Part shown: positions 40,017-48,534 of the stretch, one piece after another
How positions within the stretch are numbered: the first letter of the stretch is position 1
How the letters are laid out: each line of letters opens with the position of its first letter
Origin: an uncultured Muribaculaceae bacterium
Lineage (GTDB): Bacteria; Bacteroidota; Bacteroidia; Bacteroidales; Muribaculaceae
Direction of reading: 5' to 3'
Length of the DNA stretch: 64,000 nt
Assembly (NCBI GenBank): GCA_910586565.1
Contig: CAJUIT010000003.1
Location: 62,001-126,000, forward strand
Notes under the pieces: generated by a model
The model's database searches: none
What the model saw: the letters and a program-made list of their open reading frames with translations, nothing else
Told to the model about the DNA's origin: nothing
Position numbers and translations under genes: made by a program

Positions 40017-41063
40017 TCAGATGGTGATTTCGCCGCAGAGGGGGTGGTGGAGGCAACGCGAAACTTGCGAGGCGGTGAGCCCGGTGCCGAAGAGGAACAT
40101 CATTTTGGTGAGGGCTGCCTCGGTGGTGATGTCGTGGCCGGAGATTACGCCGGCTTTGTCGAGCAGGTTGCCGGTGTAGTAGCGTTTCTGACGCACACCG
40201 CCGTTGACGCATTGCGTAACGTTCATAATCACCACGCCGCGGTCTACAGCCCGGCGGATGGCTTCGTTGAACCATTTGGCCGTGGGTGCGTTTCCGGCAC
40301 CGTAGGTTTTGAGCACAATCCCTTTCACTCCGGGGGTTTCGAGCTGTTGCACGAGGCTGGCTTCTGTCATGCCGGGGTTAACGTAAACAACTATGATGTC
40401 GGTGTTTAAGCCGGTGTGCACTTTCAGCGGGCGCTTTTCTTTCACGCGCCAAAGGGCATCGTGGTTGAATTGGATTGAAAGACCGATTTTGGCAAGCGAG
40501 GGGTAGTTGTTGCTCTTGAACGCATTGAAGTTGTCGGCGCTCATTTTTGTGGAGCGGTTGCCGCGCCACAGGTAGTTTTCAAAGAGGATTGCCACCTCCT
40601 GCACCATCGGTTCGCCGTTCACCGGGTCGGTGGCGGCGGCAATCTGCAGGGCGGTTATCAAGTTTTCCTCACCGTCGGTTCGCACCTCGCCGATTGGAAG
40701 CTGCGAGCCGGTGATAATCACCGGTTTGTGCAGATTCTCAAGCATGAACGACAGCGCCGAGGCGGTATAGGCCATCGTGTCGGTGCCGTGAAGCACCACA
40801 AAGCCGTCGAACTCGTTGTAGTGCCGCCCTATTTCCGAGGCAATCTGCTGCCAGTGGGTGGGGTTGATGTTACTCGAATCGATTGGAGGGTCGAACTGAA
40901 TGTGCTCGATGTCGAAGTCGAGCATCTTGATTTTCGGCACATTATCGATGAGGTGTGTGAAATCGAACGGGCTGAGAGTGCCTGTTTCGGGATCTTCAAT
41001 CATGCCGATGGTTCCCCCCGTGTAGATGATGAGGATGCGTGGACGATGTGCCGATTGTTCCAT
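40017..41063 (-). CDS. ansA: Type I L-asparaginase
   Basis: A 348-residue cytosolic amidohydrolase that converts asparagine to aspartate and ammonia. The first catalytic Thr is in YTGGTIGMIEDPETG (about residues 15-29) and the second Thr-Asp-Lys region in VLHGTDTMAYTASALSF (about 89-105). The C-terminal domain contains GIVLKTYGAGNAP. No signal peptide is present, fitting the cytosolic type I group. It is 83 bp downstream of metG on the same strand and may share its transcript. Confidence 0.94.
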   Translation of the reverse strand: MEQSAHRPRILIIYTGGTIGMIEDPETGTLSPFDFTHLIDNVPKIKMLDFDIEHIQFDPPIDSSNINPTHWQQIASEIGRHYNEFDGFVVLHGTDTMAYTASALSFMLENLHKPVIITGSQLPIGEVRTDGEENLITALQIAAATDPVNGEPMVQEVAILFENYLWRGNRSTKMSADNFNAFKSNNYPSLAKIGLSIQFNHDALWRVKEKRPLKVHTGLNTDIIVVYVNPGMTEASLVQQLETPGVKGIVLKTYGAGNAPTAKWFNEAIRRAVDRGVVIMNVTQCVNGGVRQKRYYTGNLLDKAGVISGHDITTEAALTKMMFLFGTGLTASQVSRCLHHPLCGEITI

Positions 41064-41146
41064 GTTGTGAGATTGTGGGCTTTAAAGGATGCAACAACTG
41101 TTGGGTTCACACATTTGGGAAGGGAAGCCGCGGAGACTCCCCTCCG

Positions 41147-43189
41147 CTATTTGACTTGGGCGCCGGGGGTAACTGCACCGGTAGGTCCAATCACAACCAG
41201 AGATCCGTCGGGGTTCTGTGCCGACAGTATCATTCCCTGTGAGGTAACGCCTTTGAGTTTGCGGGGTGCAAAGTTGGCCACGAAGCACACCTGCTTGCCA
41301 ACGAGGTCGGCGGGGTCGTAGAATTTGGCGATACCGCTCACGATTGTGCGCTGCTCCATGCCGTCGTCAATGAGGAACTGCAGCAGTTTGTCGGCTTTGG
41401 GAACACGCGAGCACTCTTTCACGGTGCCCACGCGGATGTCGACTTTCATAAAGTCGTCGAAGGGCACATCGGGTTGCTGGGGTTCGGGTTTCCAATTTTT
41501 GAGTTTGTTCTCCTCCTTTATGCGGGCGAGGCGGTCGAGCTGAGCCTGCACGGCATCGTCCTCGATTTTCTCAAAGAGAAGTTCGGGTTGGCCGAGTGCG
41601 GTTCCGGCGGCCACGATGTCGGCACGGCCGAGGTCGCTCCATTTCATGTCGGAGAGGCCAAGCATGCCGGCGAGTTTTGCAGCCATGAAGGGGAGGAACG
41701 GTTCGAAGGCAACGGCGATGTTGCCGCAAATCTGCAATGCCACATTGAGGATTGTTGCCACGCGTTCCATGTCGGTTTTGGCAACTTTCCACGGCTCTGT
41801 TTCCTGGAGATATTTGTTGCCGAGGCGGGCAATGTTCATGGCATCCTTGAGAGCTTCGCGGAAGTGGAAAGTCTCAAGGTTGGCGGTGAGAGCCTCGCGG
41901 ATGGTTGTGATTTCGGCCAGCGCGTCGCTGTCGATGGGCTGCAGGGTGCCGGCGGCGGGCACTTTGCCGTCGAAATATTTGTGTGTGAGCACCACGGCAC
42001 GGTTAACGAAGTTGCCGAGGATGGCCACGAGTTCGGAGTTGTTGCGGCTCTGGAAGTCGCGCCATGTGAAGTCGTTATCCTTGGTTTCGGGGGCGTTGGC
42101 GGTGAGCACGTAGCGCAGCACGTCCTGTTTGCCGGGGAAGTCGCGCAGATATTCGTGCAGCCAGATGGCCCAGTTGCGCGAGGTTGAGATTTTATCGCCT
42201 TCGAGGTTGAGGAACTCGTTGGCGGGCACGTTGTCGGGGAGCTGGAAGTTGTCGCCGTAGGCCATGAGCATGGCGGGGAAGATGATGCAGTGGAACACGA
42301 TGTTATCCTTGCCGATGAAGTTGATTACACGTGTTTCGGGGTCTTTCCAATATGTTTCCCAGCTGTCGGGGAGGAGTTCTTTGGTGTTGGAGATGTAGCC
42401 GATGGGTGCGTCGAACCACACGTAGAGCACTTTTCCGTCGGCACCTTCAACAGGCACGGGCACGCCCCAGTCGAGGTCGCGGCTCACGGCGCGTGGCTGC
42501 AATCCGAGGTCAATCCACGATTTGCACTGGCCGTAGACGTTGGTTTTCCATTCCTTGTGCCCTTCGAGAATCCACTTGCTCAGTGCGCCCTCCCAACGGT
42601 CGAGGGGGAGATACCAGTGTTTGGTTTCCTTCAGCACGGGGGTGTTGCCGGTGATTGCGCTCTTGGGGTTGATGAGGTCGGTGGCGTTGAGCGATGTGCC
42701 GCAGGCTTCGCACTGGTCGCCATAGGCGCGGGGGTTGTGGCAATGGGGGCATTCGCCTGTCACATAGCGGTCGGCAAGAAACTGGTTGGCTTTCTCGTCG
42801 AAGAGCTGCATGGAGGTTTTCTCCACAAACTGGCCGTTGTCGTAGAGGCGGCGGAAGAATTCCGATGCTGTGGCGCCATGGATGTCGGATGTGGTGCGGG
42901 AATAGATGTCGAACGACACGCCGAGTTCTTCAAACGAATCCTTGATTATGTTGTGGTAACGGTCAACGATATCCTGCGGGGTCACACCTTCGGCTTTCGC
43001 TTTGATGGTGATGGGCACGCCGTGTTCGTCGCTGCCTCCAATCATCACCACATCCTCGCCGCGCAGGCGCAGGAAACGGGTGTAGATATCGGCGGGAACA
43101 TACACGCCGGCGAGGTGACCGATGTGAACGGGACCGTTGGCGTAGGGGAGAGCGGTGGTGACAAGGGTACGTTTGAATTTCTTCTCCAT
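41147..43189 (-). CDS. metG: Methionyl-tRNA synthetase
   Basis: A 680-residue class I aminoacyl-tRNA synthetase. HIGH is at residues 22-25 in GPVHIGHLAG. The zinc knuckle is CPHCHNPRAYGDQCEACG. The KMSKS loop reads KISTS in EGDKISTSRNWAIW, a variant I associate with Bacteroidota MetG. An anticodon-binding helical domain follows, and a C-terminal OB-fold tRNA-binding domain begins at MKVDIRVGTVKECSRVPKAD. Length is normal for the dimeric form. A -7-like box (TAATTTTG, minus strand, 43311-43318) lies about 120 bp upstream. Confidence 0.96.
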   Translation of the reverse strand: MEKKFKRTLVTTALPYANGPVHIGHLAGVYVPADIYTRFLRLRGEDVVMIGGSDEHGVPITIKAKAEGVTPQDIVDRYHNIIKDSFEELGVSFDIYSRTTSDIHGATASEFFRRLYDNGQFVEKTSMQLFDEKANQFLADRYVTGECPHCHNPRAYGDQCEACGTSLNATDLINPKSAITGNTPVLKETKHWYLPLDRWEGALSKWILEGHKEWKTNVYGQCKSWIDLGLQPRAVSRDLDWGVPVPVEGADGKVLYVWFDAPIGYISNTKELLPDSWETYWKDPETRVINFIGKDNIVFHCIIFPAMLMAYGDNFQLPDNVPANEFLNLEGDKISTSRNWAIWLHEYLRDFPGKQDVLRYVLTANAPETKDNDFTWRDFQSRNNSELVAILGNFVNRAVVLTHKYFDGKVPAAGTLQPIDSDALAEITTIREALTANLETFHFREALKDAMNIARLGNKYLQETEPWKVAKTDMERVATILNVALQICGNIAVAFEPFLPFMAAKLAGMLGLSDMKWSDLGRADIVAAGTALGQPELLFEKIEDDAVQAQLDRLARIKEENKLKNWKPEPQQPDVPFDDFMKVDIRVGTVKECSRVPKADKLLQFLIDDGMEQRTIVSGIAKFYDPADLVGKQVCFVANFAPRKLKGVTSQGMILSAQNPDGSLVVIGPTGAVTPGAQVK

Positions 43190-43310
43190 AATAAATTCTC
43201 TTATCTGATGTTATCGCGCCAATTCCTTTCCGGCTCCTGACTGCGGAGCCTCCGGGCGAAGATGGCGGATTATATTAAAGCCTTGTAATTGAATGGTTGG
43301 GTTTAAACTG

Positions 43311-43318
43311 CAAAATTA
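43311..43318 (-). promoter_or_regulatory. Probable -7 box of metG
   Basis: TAATTTTG on the minus strand; no clear -33 TTTG at the right distance. Confidence 0.4.
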
Positions 43319-43437
43319 TATATTTTATTTCAATAATGAAATGTAAAATCTCTCGCTGTCATTCTTTTTTCACACGAAGAAAGGCGGCACGCCGAGGTTT
43401 GACGTGCCGCCTGTGTGAAAAAGGTTTTGGGTGAGGG

Positions 43438-45813
43438 TTATTTGACGATTGCTTTGCGAACGGTTCCGTCGGAGTATTTTACGATGAACAGGCCGCCGCG
43501 GGCATTGTCGAGGTTCACCTGTTTGCCGTCGGGGGTGAAGGCGGCAACGGCAACTGCCGGTGAGCTGTCGGCGGTGGCAGAAGTGATTCCGGCAACTTCG
43601 GAAACCTTGATGGTTTTCTTCACGCCGGGAGCGGAGATTGTGAGTTCGCCATCGGCAATCACTTCGGCGTCATTGTGAGCTATGGTAATCGCACCTTCGT
43701 GATAGCGGCCTGTTGCGGTGGCTTCAACTCCGGCAGGGCAATCGATGGTGAGTTCCGAGCCGTCGTAGTAGCTCTTGAAAGGCACGGTGACGGGTGTGCC
43801 ATCCTGTGGCAACGCAATCTCCTCGGTTTCGCATTCCAGCCAGGGGTAGTGGCCGCTGAGGTTGATGGCAAATGCATTGTAGCAGTCGCCATATTCACCT
43901 GTCTCATAGCACATGGCCGAGAAACTTGTGCGGTAAAAATCAGCGTCTATTTTGAGTTTTTTCATCAACCAACCGTGGCACAAGAAATCGGCGTGGGGAA
44001 GTGCCGACTGCATTGGTGCGAAGTAGGTGACTTCGGGAGAGTTGAACCCTGTGAACAGAACAATGTAGGCAACGTGGCTGTTGTCGAGCACTGCAGGGGC
44101 ATCGAAATCGAAGGGGATGGTTAGAAGCTGATTCGTGCCGAGGTCATAGCGGGCGATGTCGGCACCTGAGCAAGTTGCGGTAGCCACGGGATCGTCGAGA
44201 ACGGGCTCATATTTATCAGATACGTAGAAAATCTCGATTTTGAATTCGGCAGCTTCAGACACTTGACCCACGCCGAGCACATGCACGCCGTTGACAACCA
44301 AAGGTGCGGCAGCGGGGTAGATGAAGTTGAGTATACCTTCAAGGCGCACGTCGTCGCCTTCAGAGGCTTCGTAGCCGTTGAGCGTCACATTGAGCCAATA
44401 CTTGTCGGTGTTTTCATTATGGCCGAAAACGGGCATTGCCATGTCACCGAATTCCGGCACATCCTTGATAAGGTAGGTTAGACCGTCGGTGTTGGGCTCA
44501 TAGGGGAGCAAGCCTGTTTTCCAGATTGATTTTGTTCCCGATTCGGTGTCGGTAATCTCAAATTCGGGTTTACCGCCGGCCTGCAGGTAATCGTGCGGCA
44601 TGGTGAATGAGCCTTCGGAGGTGCCGGGGGCTGAAGCGTTCAGCACGGGCAGGTAGTACATGTTGTTGCGGCGGGTAAAAGCTGAGGTGTAGTCGGGTGT
44701 GTAGGTTACGGTGAGCATATCCTGCTCGTCGGAGGTGGCCCAGTCGTTGGTCACGGGGTCGTGGAACATCCACGAATATGTGGCGTCGTAGTTATAGGTG
44801 GTATTTTCCCAACTGATGGGGGCGAGAACAGGATATTGTGCTATTTTCAGACCGAGTGAGCCGGCACCGGGTGAGCGGTCGTACCCCCAGTAGAGGGTTT
44901 CGAACGGTGCTGAGTAGCACACCCCATCGAGCGAGGGGAGGGCGATTGAAATCGCGTCGAGAATCGCGGTGTCGCCGTCGGTGCCGACATAACGGAATGC
45001 AATCTGCACGTTTTTGCCGGCAAATTCATTGAGGCTGAACTGTTGGCGATGGAAATCCATCCCTGCCATCAACAGGTCGTAGCCCGAAGTGTTGGCATAT
45101 TGTTCCATGAGGGTCCAGCATTTCTGCCATTCGGCCCCCTCGGGCTTCACCAGCACCTCGATGTCGCAAATGATGTGACGTTCGGTGAAATCGTATGTCT
45201 CCCAATCCACATATTGCACGTCGTAGTAAAAGAACGGTTGGGTGAAAATCCAGAAAGTGAGCATTTCGTTTTCGTTCACTTTCACCGTGGGGGAGATGAG
45301 CCATTCGTCCTGTGCGAGTCCTTCTTCGGAGAAGTTGATGAAGCAGCCGTTGTTGCCGTCGGGGGGTGCGGGATAGCCATAGTTCACCGGAACGAGGTCG
45401 ACACCCCATTTTGCTTTTGTCGAGAGGTTGGCATCACCTTTCGATTCCATTGACCATCCTTCCGGAAGCCAACCTTCGGTACCATCCCATGCTTCAAAAC
45501 TTTCGCTGAATGCGGCATTGTCAGATGCAGCGGCAGCAGCGGCTTTCGCAACATTGCGACGGGCGGGTTGTTTAAGCGATTTTGAGTCGAGCGGCCGTGC
45601 AACCTGTTTGCTTATGTGGCCATTGGGTGCGCCTACAGCATTTATTCTGACCTGTTTTGCGGGAGAGGAGAGCGTTCTTGCAGTGAGTTGTTTGGCGTGC
45701 ATCGGAACAATCGCTCCCTTTTCGGCAGCGAGTTTAACGCCCTGAGCCGATGGAGTGGCTGCGTTTAAGCAAAGTGTCGAGGCCGCCATTGCTAATAGTA
45801 AATGATGTTTCAT
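43438..45813 (-). CDS. Secreted choice-of-anchor-J-type protein with Por-like tail
   Basis: A 791-residue exported protein. The signal MKHHLLLAMAASTLCLNAATP is followed by a basic linker and a jelly-roll-like domain (FSESFEAWDGTEGWLPEGW, about residues 105-120, onward) that matches the choice-of-anchor-J pattern, with GCFINFSEEGLAQDEWLISPT typical of it. The middle is beta-rich without a recognised family. The C-terminus (AFTPDGKQVNLDNARGGLFIVKY) is like the type IX secretion sorting tails. It resembles the 1487-residue protein in design. A strong promoter with its -33 box inside the next gene's terminator lies upstream. Confidence 0.82.
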   Translation of the reverse strand: MKHHLLLAMAASTLCLNAATPSAQGVKLAAEKGAIVPMHAKQLTARTLSSPAKQVRINAVGAPNGHISKQVARPLDSKSLKQPARRNVAKAAAAAASDNAAFSESFEAWDGTEGWLPEGWSMESKGDANLSTKAKWGVDLVPVNYGYPAPPDGNNGCFINFSEEGLAQDEWLISPTVKVNENEMLTFWIFTQPFFYYDVQYVDWETYDFTERHIICDIEVLVKPEGAEWQKCWTLMEQYANTSGYDLLMAGMDFHRQQFSLNEFAGKNVQIAFRYVGTDGDTAILDAISIALPSLDGVCYSAPFETLYWGYDRSPGAGSLGLKIAQYPVLAPISWENTTYNYDATYSWMFHDPVTNDWATSDEQDMLTVTYTPDYTSAFTRRNNMYYLPVLNASAPGTSEGSFTMPHDYLQAGGKPEFEITDTESGTKSIWKTGLLPYEPNTDGLTYLIKDVPEFGDMAMPVFGHNENTDKYWLNVTLNGYEASEGDDVRLEGILNFIYPAAAPLVVNGVHVLGVGQVSEAAEFKIEIFYVSDKYEPVLDDPVATATCSGADIARYDLGTNQLLTIPFDFDAPAVLDNSHVAYIVLFTGFNSPEVTYFAPMQSALPHADFLCHGWLMKKLKIDADFYRTSFSAMCYETGEYGDCYNAFAINLSGHYPWLECETEEIALPQDGTPVTVPFKSYYDGSELTIDCPAGVEATATGRYHEGAITIAHNDAEVIADGELTISAPGVKKTIKVSEVAGITSATADSSPAVAVAAFTPDGKQVNLDNARGGLFIVKYSDGTVRKAIVK

Positions 45814-45925
45814 AATAATTGTGTTGAAATGTAATTAAATAATATTTATTTAATGGGGTGTAATTGGGTGTTTGATAAGTTTGTGTTGGTTATCTGTAAA
45901 TAATAATAAGTGTGGTTGGAGTGCG

Positions 45926-45956
45926 CAAAAGTATGTAAAAATAATAATCCGACAAA
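45926..45956 (-). promoter_or_regulatory. Promoter of the 791-residue secreted protein gene
   Basis: Minus-strand -7 box TACTTTTG at 45926-45933 and -33 box TTTG at 45953-45956, 19 bp apart. The -33 box lies in the terminator hairpin of the upstream alcohol dehydrogenase gene. Confidence 0.65.
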
Positions 45957-45976
45957 ATTTTTGCCGGATTATTATT
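45941..45976 (-). terminator. Terminator of the iron alcohol dehydrogenase gene
   Basis: ATAATAATCCGACAAAA and TTTTGCCGGATTATTAT form a 17-bp stem with one mismatch; on the minus side it continues into TTTTTAC. It overlaps the promoter of the next gene. Confidence 0.8.
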
Positions 45977-46008
45977 AAAAAATGGGTAAAAGTGTTTTAT
46001 GGGGCTTG

Positions 46009-47181
46009 TTAAAGCATGAGGCGGTAGATTGCTTCGGTGTCGGCGGGATAGAGGGGGTGGTAGGGGCCGAATGGCAGCCCTTTGTCCTCGTGGAATTTGC
46101 TGACCAGCAGCGGAATGTCGGGGTTGTCGATGCCGAGCTCGCCCAATGTTACGGGGAGGCCGATTGATTTGAAAAACTCTTTCAGGCATTTAACGGCAGC
46201 GAGGGCATCGGTGCGGTCGTTGCCGGAGTTTTCTATGTTGAACACGCGGCGGCCGAACTGCGCGATTTTCCCGGGTTGGCACGATGCCATGAAGGTCATC
46301 CATGCGGGAAACACAACGGCCAGCCCGGCGCCGTGGGTCACACCGTAGAGGGCCGAGAGCTCATGTTCCAGGCCGTGCGACGACCAGTCCTCCTTCCGGC
46401 CGCATCCGCAGATGCCGTTGTGAGCCAGCGTGCCTGCCCACATTATGTTGGCGCGTGCCTGATAGTTGCACGGGTCGGCCATTACGCGCGGAGCTTCGGT
46501 GATGATGGCTTTCAGCACCCCCTCGGCCACACGGTCGGTGGTTTCCACCTCGTCGGTTGTGGTGAAATAGCGCTCCATGATGTGTGCCATCATGTCGGCG
46601 ATGCCGCTGGCGGTCTGATAGGGTGGGAGGGTGAATGTCAGCTCGGGATTCATCACAGCGAACCGAGGGCGCAGGGCCATGTCGGTGCGCAGGCTTATTT
46701 TGTGCATGCCGTCGAGCTTGGTTATCACCGAATTGCCGCTCCCCTCGCTTCCGGCGGCGGGGATTGTGAGCACTACACCCACGGGGAGGGCGATCTCCAT
46801 CACGGCTTTTCCGGCCCAGAAATCCCAGAAGTCACCGTCGTAGGGCACACCTCCGGCAACCGCCTTGGCGGTGTCGATAACCGAGCCGCCACCAACGGCG
46901 AGAACACCGTCGACCCCCTCGCGGCGGCAGAGGTCGATACCCTCATACACGCGGTCGTCGGTAGGGTTGGGCTGTATGCCACCCAATTCCACCCAGTCCA
47001 CGCCGGCAGCGCGCAATGAGTCGGTCACACGGTCGAGCAGGCCGCTGCGGCGGGCAGAGCCCCCTCCATAAACAACGAGCACCTTGCGGCACCCCATGCG
47101 GGCAGTGAGTTCGCCCGTTTGCGATTCAACCCCTTTGCCAAACACATAGCGTGTGGGGGAGCAATAGCTGAAATTATCCAT
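46009..47181 (-). CDS. Iron-containing alcohol dehydrogenase
   Basis: A 390-residue cytosolic oxidoreductase of the group III (iron) alcohol dehydrogenases, close to butanol dehydrogenase or YqhD types. The NAD(P)-binding segment GVLAVGGGSVIDTAKAVA (about residues 89-106) and the metal-binding regions DMMAHIMERYF and SHGLEHELSALYGVTHGAGLA, with His ligands, are clear. It would reduce aldehydes or oxidise alcohols; the substrate is unknown. A strong promoter lies directly upstream and a terminator downstream, so it is monocistronic. Confidence 0.93.
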   Translation of the reverse strand: MDNFSYCSPTRYVFGKGVESQTGELTARMGCRKVLVVYGGGSARRSGLLDRVTDSLRAAGVDWVELGGIQPNPTDDRVYEGIDLCRREGVDGVLAVGGGSVIDTAKAVAGGVPYDGDFWDFWAGKAVMEIALPVGVVLTIPAAGSEGSGNSVITKLDGMHKISLRTDMALRPRFAVMNPELTFTLPPYQTASGIADMMAHIMERYFTTTDEVETTDRVAEGVLKAIITEAPRVMADPCNYQARANIMWAGTLAHNGICGCGRKEDWSSHGLEHELSALYGVTHGAGLAVVFPAWMTFMASCQPGKIAQFGRRVFNIENSGNDRTDALAAVKCLKEFFKSIGLPVTLGELGIDNPDIPLLVSKFHEDKGLPFGPYHPLYPADTEAIYRLML

Positions 47182-47212
47182 TGATTGAAGTTCTGAATAG
47201 TTGCTGATGCCG

Positions 47213-47244
47213 CAAATTTAACGGTTTCCACTTGGATTGGCAAA
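47213..47244 (-). promoter_or_regulatory. Promoter of the iron alcohol dehydrogenase gene
   Basis: Minus-strand -7 box TAAATTTG at 47213-47220 and -33 box TTTG at 47241-47244 with a 20-bp spacer. Confidence 0.7.
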
Positions 47245-47407
47245 CACTGTTTGTTTCGGCTGTGAATGTATTTTAAACAAACTCTAACACGCCCGGGCTC
47301 CCCGCCCCGGGGGCATTTTGCTTTTTTAGCAGCTCGCTGCATCGGCATGTCGGTAAAAATGAGTAATTTCGCATGCTTATAAATATCCCTTTCAATCCGA
47401 AAGAATT

Positions 47408-48448
47408 ATGAAATTGACAGAAAAGCGCAGCAGCATGCTCCACGGCATTCTGCTCATAGGTCTTTTTTCATGCGCGGCCTTTTATATAGGGAGTGCCAAA
47501 GTGTTTGTCGACCTCTCGTTCAGTCCGATGATTATCGGCATCATTCTCGGCATGCTCTATGCCAACAGTCTGCGCAATCATCTTCCCGAAACATGGGTGC
47601 CCGGCATTCAGTTCTGTTCAAAGAAACTGCTGCGGTTGGGCATTATCCTCTACGGTTTCCGACTCACATTCCAGGATGTGCTTAATGTTGGCACCGCCGG
47701 CATAGCCATCGATGCGGTAGTGGTAACTGTCACGATTTTAGGGGGTATCATGATTGGCAAACTGCTGAAGATGGACCGCGAAATCGCCCTGCTCACCTCA
47801 ATAGGGAGCGGCATCTGTGGAGCGGCAGCCGTGCTCGGTGCAGAGTCAACCATCCGCACCAAACCCTATAAAACCGCTGTTGCCGTTGCCACAGTGGTGA
47901 TTTTCGGCACCATCTCCATGTTCCTCTATCCTATCGCCTACCGCTCGGGGCTTCTTGAGCTCACCCCCAAAGAGATGGGAATCTATGCAGGGTCAACCCT
48001 CCATGAGGTTGCCCATGCCGTAGGTGCCGGCAATGCGATGGGTGAGGCCATTGCCAACGATGCCATCATCGTGAAAATGATTCGTGTGATGCTGCTCGTG
48101 CCGGTGTTGCTCATTTTAGGCTACTGGGTGGCTCTCAAAGCCCGCAACACCAAAGGTGCCACAACCGAGAAGGGGAAAGTGGCCGTGCCCTGGTTTGCCG
48201 TAGGCTTTTTGGCGGTGATTGGCTTCAATTCATTCAACCTGCTTCCCGCCGAGGCTGTCGACGTTATCAACTACATCGACACTTTCCTGCTCACAATGGC
48301 TATGGTGGCGTTGGGCGCTGAAACAAGCATCGATAAATTCAAAAAAGCCGGTGCCAATCCATTTGTGCTTGCCCTGATTCTCGACATCTGGCTTATCGGC
48401 GGCGGTTGGGTGCTCGCCAAATATGTTGCGCCCGCGCTGATAAATTGA
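47408..48448 (+). CDS. YeiH/UPF0324 family membrane transporter
   Basis: A 346-residue membrane protein with about ten hydrophobic helices. It matches the YeiH family, annotated as putative sulfate exporter (PSE): LGIILYGFRLTFQDVLNVG, SIGSGICGAAAVLGAES, and STLHEVAHAVGAGNAMGEA are the family-typical segments. The substrate is not proven. It is followed by a perfect 17-bp inverted repeat and then the S41 protease gene on the same strand. Confidence 0.9.
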   Translation: MKLTEKRSSMLHGILLIGLFSCAAFYIGSAKVFVDLSFSPMIIGIILGMLYANSLRNHLPETWVPGIQFCSKKLLRLGIILYGFRLTFQDVLNVGTAGIAIDAVVVTVTILGGIMIGKLLKMDREIALLTSIGSGICGAAAVLGAESTIRTKPYKTAVAVATVVIFGTISMFLYPIAYRSGLLELTPKEMGIYAGSTLHEVAHAVGAGNAMGEAIANDAIIVKMIRVMLLVPVLLILGYWVALKARNTKGATTEKGKVAVPWFAVGFLAVIGFNSFNLLPAEAVDVINYIDTFLLTMAMVALGAETSIDKFKKAGANPFVLALILDIWLIGGGWVLAKYVAPALIN

Positions 48449-48468
48449 GCGTCACTGTTGTTATATCA

Positions 48469-48523
48469 TAAGTAGCCGGTTAAATTTGACCGCTACTGTT
48501 TTATGAATTTAACCGGCTACTTA
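48469..48523. repeat. Perfect 17-bp inverted repeat before the S41 protease gene
   Basis: Arms at 48469-48485 and 48507-48523 (TAAGTAGCCGGTTAAAT and its exact complement) separated by 21 nt. There is no T run. It ends 11 bp before the next start codon, so a regulatory or terminator role is open. Confidence 0.65.
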
Positions 48524-48534
48524 AACGATTATTT

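Noticed and set aside
42195..42210. KISTS in place of KMSKS in MetG as a defect
   Set aside because: I recall this variant from other Bacteroidota MetG, so it is not a sign of inactivation.
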